A stretch of 9,043 nucleotides of DNA, taken from NCBI GenBank assembly GCA_934317185.1, contig CAKREJ010000062.1:1-9043 (forward strand). The letters are read 5' to 3'. The notes under the pieces were generated by a model that was given only the letters and a program-made list of their open reading frames with translations, had not been told where the DNA came from and ran no database searches. Below, one piece after another: positions 6,039-9,043 of this stretch (positions are counted from its first letter, which is position 1; each line of letters starts with the position of its first letter). This DNA comes from an uncultured Anaerobutyricum sp. Lineage in GTDB: Bacteria; Bacillota; Clostridia; Lachnospirales; Lachnospiraceae. The position numbers were made by a program, and so were the translations under genes.

Positions 6039-6590
6039 ATGATTGATAAAGCGATTACATTTGCTACGAAGGCACATGAGGGTCAGTTTCGAAAAGGAAC
6101 ACAGCTTCCTTATATTGTACATCCGCTGGAGGTGGGGGTTATCGTTTCTCGAATGACTGAGGATAAGGAAGTGATAGCCGCAGCGATTCTCCATGATACG
6201 TTGGAGGATTGTAAAGAAGTATCGTTTTCTTTGCTCTGTCAGGAATTTGGAGAAAGAGTGGCGGAGCTTGTAAAGGCTGAGAGTGAGGTAAAGGGGGGGA
6301 CCTGGAACGAACGCAAGGCTAATACGGTAAGAAGATTAAAGGAAGAAAAGGCTTTTGATGTGAAGTTGATCGCTTTGGGAGATAAGCTTTCGAATGCCCG
6401 ATCCTTAAAAAGAGATTATCAGTTGATTGGTGATACGCTGTGGCAGCGCTTTAACATGAAAGATAAAAAGCAGCAGGCATGGTATTACAGAGGGTTATGT
6501 GATTCTTTGAAGGATATGGGGGATTTCCCTGAATACTGGGAATTCTGTGAATTGATTGCCTATGTATTTCGTGGTGTAGTCGTAGATTGA
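6039..6590 (+). CDS. Small HD-domain protein, probable Mesh1/SpoT-type (p)ppGpp hydrolase
   Basis: The 183-aa protein is one helical HD domain. It shows the alarmone hydrolase pattern: FRKGTQLPYIVHP (17-29) with Arg18, Tyr25 and His28; AAILHDTLED (48-57) with His52-Asp53 and Glu56-Asp57; and LGDKLSNARSL (113-123) with Asp115 and Asn119. His28, His52, Asp53 and Asp115 would hold the metal, and Glu56/Asp57 are the family's catalytic acids. There is no synthetase, TGS or ACT domain, so it resembles stand-alone small alarmone hydrolases, which remove the 3' pyrophosphate of (p)ppGpp. Activity on another nucleotide cannot be excluded: the V-T-D/E-E/D segment of RelA/Mesh1 reads AESEVK (80-85). The ATG is 3 bases behind the EF-G stop codon. 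Its likely Shine-Dalgarno AAAAGGAGA (6016-6024) lies inside the EF-G gene, 14-15 bases before the start, so translation is probably coupled. Confidence 0.8.
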   Translation: MIDKAITFATKAHEGQFRKGTQLPYIVHPLEVGVIVSRMTEDKEVIAAAILHDTLEDCKEVSFSLLCQEFGERVAELVKAESEVKGGTWNERKANTVRRLKEEKAFDVKLIALGDKLSNARSLKRDYQLIGDTLWQRFNMKDKKQQAWYYRGLCDSLKDMGDFPEYWEFCELIAYVFRGVVVD

Positions 6591-6644
6591 TCTATGAGTT
6601 TATTTCTACGGATAAGGGTGGATATAAACAGATTTTATAAGCTT

Positions 6645-6696
6645 AAAAAGGGCAGATATCATTGATGGAAGATGGTCAGGATATCTGCCCTTTTTT
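6645..6696 (+). terminator. Strong intrinsic terminator of the EF-G/HD operon
   Basis: Bases 6645-6660 and 6680-6695 form a perfect 16-bp stem (core GGGCAGATATC) with a 19-base loop and end in six T at 6691-6696. It stands 54 bases behind the HD gene. The A run on the left arm would also give some termination on the other strand. The short stretch 6591-6644 before it holds nothing I recognise. Confidence 0.92.
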
Positions 6697-6783
6697 ATGT
6701 AAATAAATTTGATACAGGTCTTTATTAAATATTGTTTGTTGAAAGAAAAAAATAATTTTGATAAATGTTTTTTTAAAAATAAG

Positions 6784-6812
6784 TTGCAACGATAGAAATT
6801 ATATGATAATAT
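6784..6812 (+). promoter_or_regulatory. Sigma-A promoter of the ACT protein-hom operon
   Basis: TTGCAA (6784-6789), a 17-base spacer and TAATAT (6807-6812), with TG one base before the -10 box (6804-6805) as an extended -10. The start would be near 6819, leaving a leader of about 77 bases. The AT-rich stretch 6697-6783 before it shows nothing else. Confidence 0.55.
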
Positions 6813-6832
6813 CTTTCAGGTGAGCACAGATG

Positions 6833-6892
6833 TGTTTCGACGGCGAACAAATATTGAAGAGGGGATAAATTCTGTTAATGACAGGAGATTAA
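6833..6892 (+). promoter_or_regulatory. Structured leader with a hairpin over the ribosome binding site
   Basis: Two small hairpins fit the leader. TGTTTCG (6833-6839) pairs with CGAACA (6844-6849) with one bulged T around the loop ACGG. TTCTGT (6870-6875) pairs with ACAGGA (6881-6886), with one G-U pair, around TAATG. The second stem covers most of the AGGAG (6883-6887) used by the next gene, and its loop holds an ATG that opens a four-codon frame (ATG ACA GGA GAT TAA, 6878-6892). Translational control is possible. No known riboswitch or T-box consensus is recognisable. Confidence 0.3.
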
Positions 6893-6895
6893 AAA

Positions 6896-7339
6896 ATGGA
6901 GAATGGTTCTAAATTTTATATGGTGAAAAAGAAGGCTTTGCCCGAAATTCTATTAAAAGTGGCCGAAGCGAATGCTCTCTTAAACAGAGGAAAAGCAAGA
7001 ACTATCAAAGAGGCGATAGATACCGTCGGAATTAGTCGAAGTTCTTATTATAAATACAAAGATGATATTTTTCCTATTCATGAGAAGATACAGGGCAAAA
7101 CGATTACCTTTGTAATGGAAATGGAAGATCGACCAGGATTGCTTTCTAGTATATTAAAGGTTGTGGCAGACTGTAAGGCGAATATCTTGTCGATACATCA
7201 GAGTATACCGGTGAATCATATCGCTCTTATAACATTAAGTGTAATGATTTTACCAATTACGGATGATGTGGCAGTGCTTTTTGATAGAATTGAAAATGCA
7301 GATGGAATTAATAATCTGAAAATTGTTTCAGAGGAATAA
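6896..7339 (+). CDS. HTH-ACT protein of the UPF0735 (PheB-like) family
   Basis: The 147-aa protein matches the usual length of the UPF0735/PheB family. Residues of about 10-55 form a helix-turn-helix-like segment (LPEILLKVAEAN, then RTIKEAIDTVGISRSSYYKYKD). Residues of about 69-146 form an ACT domain with EMEDRPGLLSSILKVVADCKANI. ACT domains bind amino acids, so a regulator sensing an end product of the pathway is the natural guess. It has no chorismate mutase or dehydratase domain despite the PheB name. The first ATG is chosen over Met9 because AGGAG lies 8 bases upstream. hom starts 11 bases behind its stop codon, so both are cotranscribed and the ACT protein probably serves homoserine/threonine synthesis. 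Its molecular function is unproven. Confidence 0.88.
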   Translation: MENGSKFYMVKKKALPEILLKVAEANALLNRGKARTIKEAIDTVGISRSSYYKYKDDIFPIHEKIQGKTITFVMEMEDRPGLLSSILKVVADCKANILSIHQSIPVNHIALITLSVMILPITDDVAVLFDRIENADGINNLKIVSEE

Positions 7340-7350
7340 GGAGGATAAAA

Positions 7351-8556
7351 ATGGTAAATGTAGCGGTGTTAGGATATGGCACGATTGGTTCTGGAGTAGT
7401 AGAAGTATTACAGACTAATGCTGCAATTATTGCACAGAGAGCCGGAGAGGAAATTGCTGTAAAATATATTTTAGATTTAAGAGATTTTCCTGGCGATGTT
7501 AACGAAGATAAAGTAGTTCATGACTATGGCATCATTGAAAAAGATGACGATGTTCAGGTTGTTGTGGAATGTATGGGTGGAGTAGAACCAGCATATACAT
7601 TTGTAAAAAAAGCTTTATTAAAGGGAAAAAGTGTTGCAACATCGAATAAAGAGCTTGTTGCAGTGCATGGTGCGGAGCTTATCGCAATTGCCCGTGATAA
7701 TAATATAAACTTCCTGTTTGAAGCAAGCGTCGGTGGTGGAATTCCGATTATCCGTCCATTATTACAATGCCTTACAGCAGATGTTATCGAGAAAGTAAGC
7801 GGTGTTTTAAATGGAACAACGAACTATATGCTTACAAGGATGGAAGAAGAAGGACTTTCTTTTGAAGAAGCGTTAAAAGAAGCACAGGAAAAAGGATATG
7901 CAGAGCTTCATCCGGAAGCAGATGTAGAAGGATATGATGCCTGCCGTAAGGTTGCGATTTTATCGTCCCTCGCATTTGGACAGCAGGTCAATTTTGAAGA
8001 TATTTATACAGAAGGTATCACTAATATTACAGCGGAAGATTTTTGTTATGCCGCAAAGCTGAATAAGAGCATTAAGCTACTTGGAAATAGTTGGAGAATC
8101 GGCGAACAGTTTTATGCAATGGTATGTCCGATGCTCGTAGATAATACACATCCTCTTTCTGTAGTTAGAGATGTATTTAATGCTATTTTTGTCCGTGGAA
8201 ACATGATAGATGAGACGATGTTTTATGGTAAAGGAGCAGGAAAACTTCCGACAGCCAGTGCAGTAGCGGCAGATGTTGTAGATTGCGTAAAACATACGGG
8301 TAAAAATATCAAGATTCTCTGGAATCCGGAAAAACTTGAATTGAGTAATATTGGAGATTTTGAGAGAAGATATTTTGTAAGAATGCCGGCAGATACTACA
8401 CAAGAAGTAATACAAGATGTATTTGGAACAGTAGAGATGGTTACGGTAGATGGACTTGATGAAAAGGCATTTGTCACTGGGTTGATAAAAGAAAGTGCAT
8501 TTAATGAGGCGGCAGAAAAAGCAGGTAATATTATTAATCGTATTCGTCTTGACTGA
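7351..8556 (+). CDS. hom: Homoserine dehydrogenase
   Basis: The enzyme reduces aspartate semialdehyde to homoserine with NAD(P)H, the branch point to threonine and methionine. It is 401 aa. The Rossmann start is VAVLGYGTIGSG (4-15). SNK (98-100) carries the conserved Lys. The catalytic domain has EASVGGGIPII (124-134), NGTTNYM (154-160), Glu185 and EADVEGYDACRK (189-200), where Asp196 and Lys200 match the Asp/Lys pair known from yeast homoserine dehydrogenase. A short C-terminal ACT-like part of about 60 residues (about 339-401) suggests feedback control, most likely by threonine. GGAGG lies about 7 bases before the ATG, within the short gap after the ACT gene. Unlike E. coli ThrA, it is not fused to aspartate kinase, which is a separate gene downstream. 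Confidence 0.97.
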   Translation: MVNVAVLGYGTIGSGVVEVLQTNAAIIAQRAGEEIAVKYILDLRDFPGDVNEDKVVHDYGIIEKDDDVQVVVECMGGVEPAYTFVKKALLKGKSVATSNKELVAVHGAELIAIARDNNINFLFEASVGGGIPIIRPLLQCLTADVIEKVSGVLNGTTNYMLTRMEEEGLSFEEALKEAQEKGYAELHPEADVEGYDACRKVAILSSLAFGQQVNFEDIYTEGITNITAEDFCYAAKLNKSIKLLGNSWRIGEQFYAMVCPMLVDNTHPLSVVRDVFNAIFVRGNMIDETMFYGKGAGKLPTASAVAADVVDCVKHTGKNIKILWNPEKLELSNIGDFERRYFVRMPADTTQEVIQDVFGTVEMVTVDGLDEKAFVTGLIKESAFNEAAEKAGNIINRIRLD

Positions 8557-8577
8557 TTGTGAAAAACTATGTAGAAT
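8549..8577 (+). promoter_or_regulatory. Promoter of the aspartate kinase gene, overlapping the end of hom
   Basis: TTGACT (8549-8554, five of six) with a 17-base spacer and TAGAAT (8572-8577, five of six). The -35 box lies in the last codons of hom, and its last base is the first base of the hom stop codon. A start near 8584 leaves a leader of about 109 bases. A TATAAT at 8594-8599 has no acceptable -35 box. I see no terminator between hom and the kinase gene, so read-through from hom is also likely. Confidence 0.55.
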
Positions 8578-8692
8578 AGTCGCATATACAGCTTATAATT
8601 TTAATAGTCGGTTTTCCGGTATTGCATTTGGACAGACTGGCTTTGGATTAAAATCATAGATGAAAATATTGAAAAACTTAGGGAGGAACAGA

Positions 8693-9043
8693 ATGTTAAT
8701 CGTTAAAAAATTCGGAGGTACATCTGTAGGAAACAAAGAAAGAATTATAAATGTTGCCAAAAGATGTATTGAAGATTACCAGAAGGGCAATGATATAGTT
8801 GTTGTTTTATCCGCTATGGGTAAATCTACAGATGAACTGATTGATATGGCAAAAGATATCAATCCGACCCCGTCGAAAAGAGAGATGGATATGCTTGTTA
8901 CAACAGGAGAACAGGTTTCGGTATCTCTTATGGCGATGGCAATGGGAGCGTTAGGTGTTCCTGCAATTTCGCTTAATGCGTTTCAGGTAGCAATGCATAC
9001 AACACACCGTTATGGTAATGCACAGTTAAAGAGAATTGATACA
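8693..9043 (+). CDS. Aspartate kinase, N-terminal part (cut by the window edge)
   Basis: The frame stays open for 117 codons to the right edge, so only about a quarter of the usual 400-450 aa is visible. It opens with LIVKKFGGTSVG, the nucleotide-binding signature of aspartokinases, followed by VVVLSAMGKSTDELI and LVTTGEQVSVSLMAMAMGALGVPAISL, the family's substrate-site region. The product would phosphorylate aspartate, the first step toward lysine, threonine and methionine, feeding hom just upstream. The start is decided by GGGAGG (8681-8686) 6 bases before the ATG. An in-frame ATG at 8660 lacks a ribosome binding site and would only add 11 residues that encode that GGGAGG. C-terminal ACT domains are expected but outside the window, so isozyme and feedback type cannot be told. 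Confidence 0.95.
   Translation, partial: MLIVKKFGGTSVGNKERIINVAKRCIEDYQKGNDIVVVLSAMGKSTDELIDMAKDINPTPSKREMDMLVTTGEQVSVSLMAMAMGALGVPAISLNAFQVAMHTTHRYGNAQLKRIDT

Noticed and set aside
8077..8585. Minus-strand open frames of 112 and 120 codons opposite hom
   Set aside because: They are mirror frames of a clearly recognised gene, with no ribosome binding site and low-complexity Cys/Ser/Tyr-rich translations typical of shadow frames.
8584..8692. Lysine riboswitch before the aspartate kinase
   Set aside because: The leader is shorter than the lysine aptamer and lacks its conserved core as far as I can read it; no terminator or anti-terminator pair is visible.

Overview
The window reads as ordinary chromosomal DNA from a low-GC, Gram-positive Clostridia-type anaerobe. 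A gut Lachnospiraceae relative is the best guess. The reasons are AT-rich codon use, GGAGG-type ribosome binding sites, sigma-A type promoters with 17-nt spacers, an EFR1-type flavodoxin/ferredoxin fusion, an EF-G paralogue, and the small HTH-ACT protein placed before homoserine dehydrogenase. The species cannot be fixed by reading alone. There are seven complete genes and one gene cut by the right edge. I see no rRNA, tRNA, CRISPR, transposase or phage gene.

Left part, minus strand (about 1-3670). Bases 19-146 hold a very long inverted repeat that can act as a two-way terminator and may be an interspersed repeat. Next come an EFR1-type flavodoxin plus 2x[4Fe-4S] protein (172-963, with its own promoter), aroA (EPSP synthase, 1064-2374) and an ACT-containing prephenate dehydrogenase (tyrA type, 2432-3535). 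tyrA and aroA look like one operon, read from a strong promoter at 3670-3698 whose -35 box touches a perfect 6-4-6 palindrome. Together they cover one late shikimate step and the tyrosine branch.

Middle part (3536-6696). A 406-bp divergent intergenic region carries the tyrA promoter and a plus-strand promoter at 3810-3838. The latter drives an EF-G paralogue (3942-6035), followed 3 bases later by a small HD-domain protein with the complete residue set of Mesh1/SpoT-type (p)ppGpp hydrolases (6039-6590). A perfect 16-bp stem with a T run (6645-6696) ends this unit. The EF-G paralogue has lost the catalytic His of DTPGH, the P-loop Asp and the NKxD motif, yet keeps the domain IV tip. Pairing it with an alarmone-hydrolase-like gene is the most interesting point of the window.

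Right part (6697-9043). A promoter and a short structured leader precede a 147-aa HTH-ACT protein (UPF0735/PheB family, 6896-7339). It is followed after 11 bases by homoserine dehydrogenase (7351-8556). An aspartate kinase gene starts at 8693 and runs off the window. It has its own promoter, whose -35 box overlaps the end of hom. This part is the entry to the aspartate-derived amino acids (Thr, Met, Lys).
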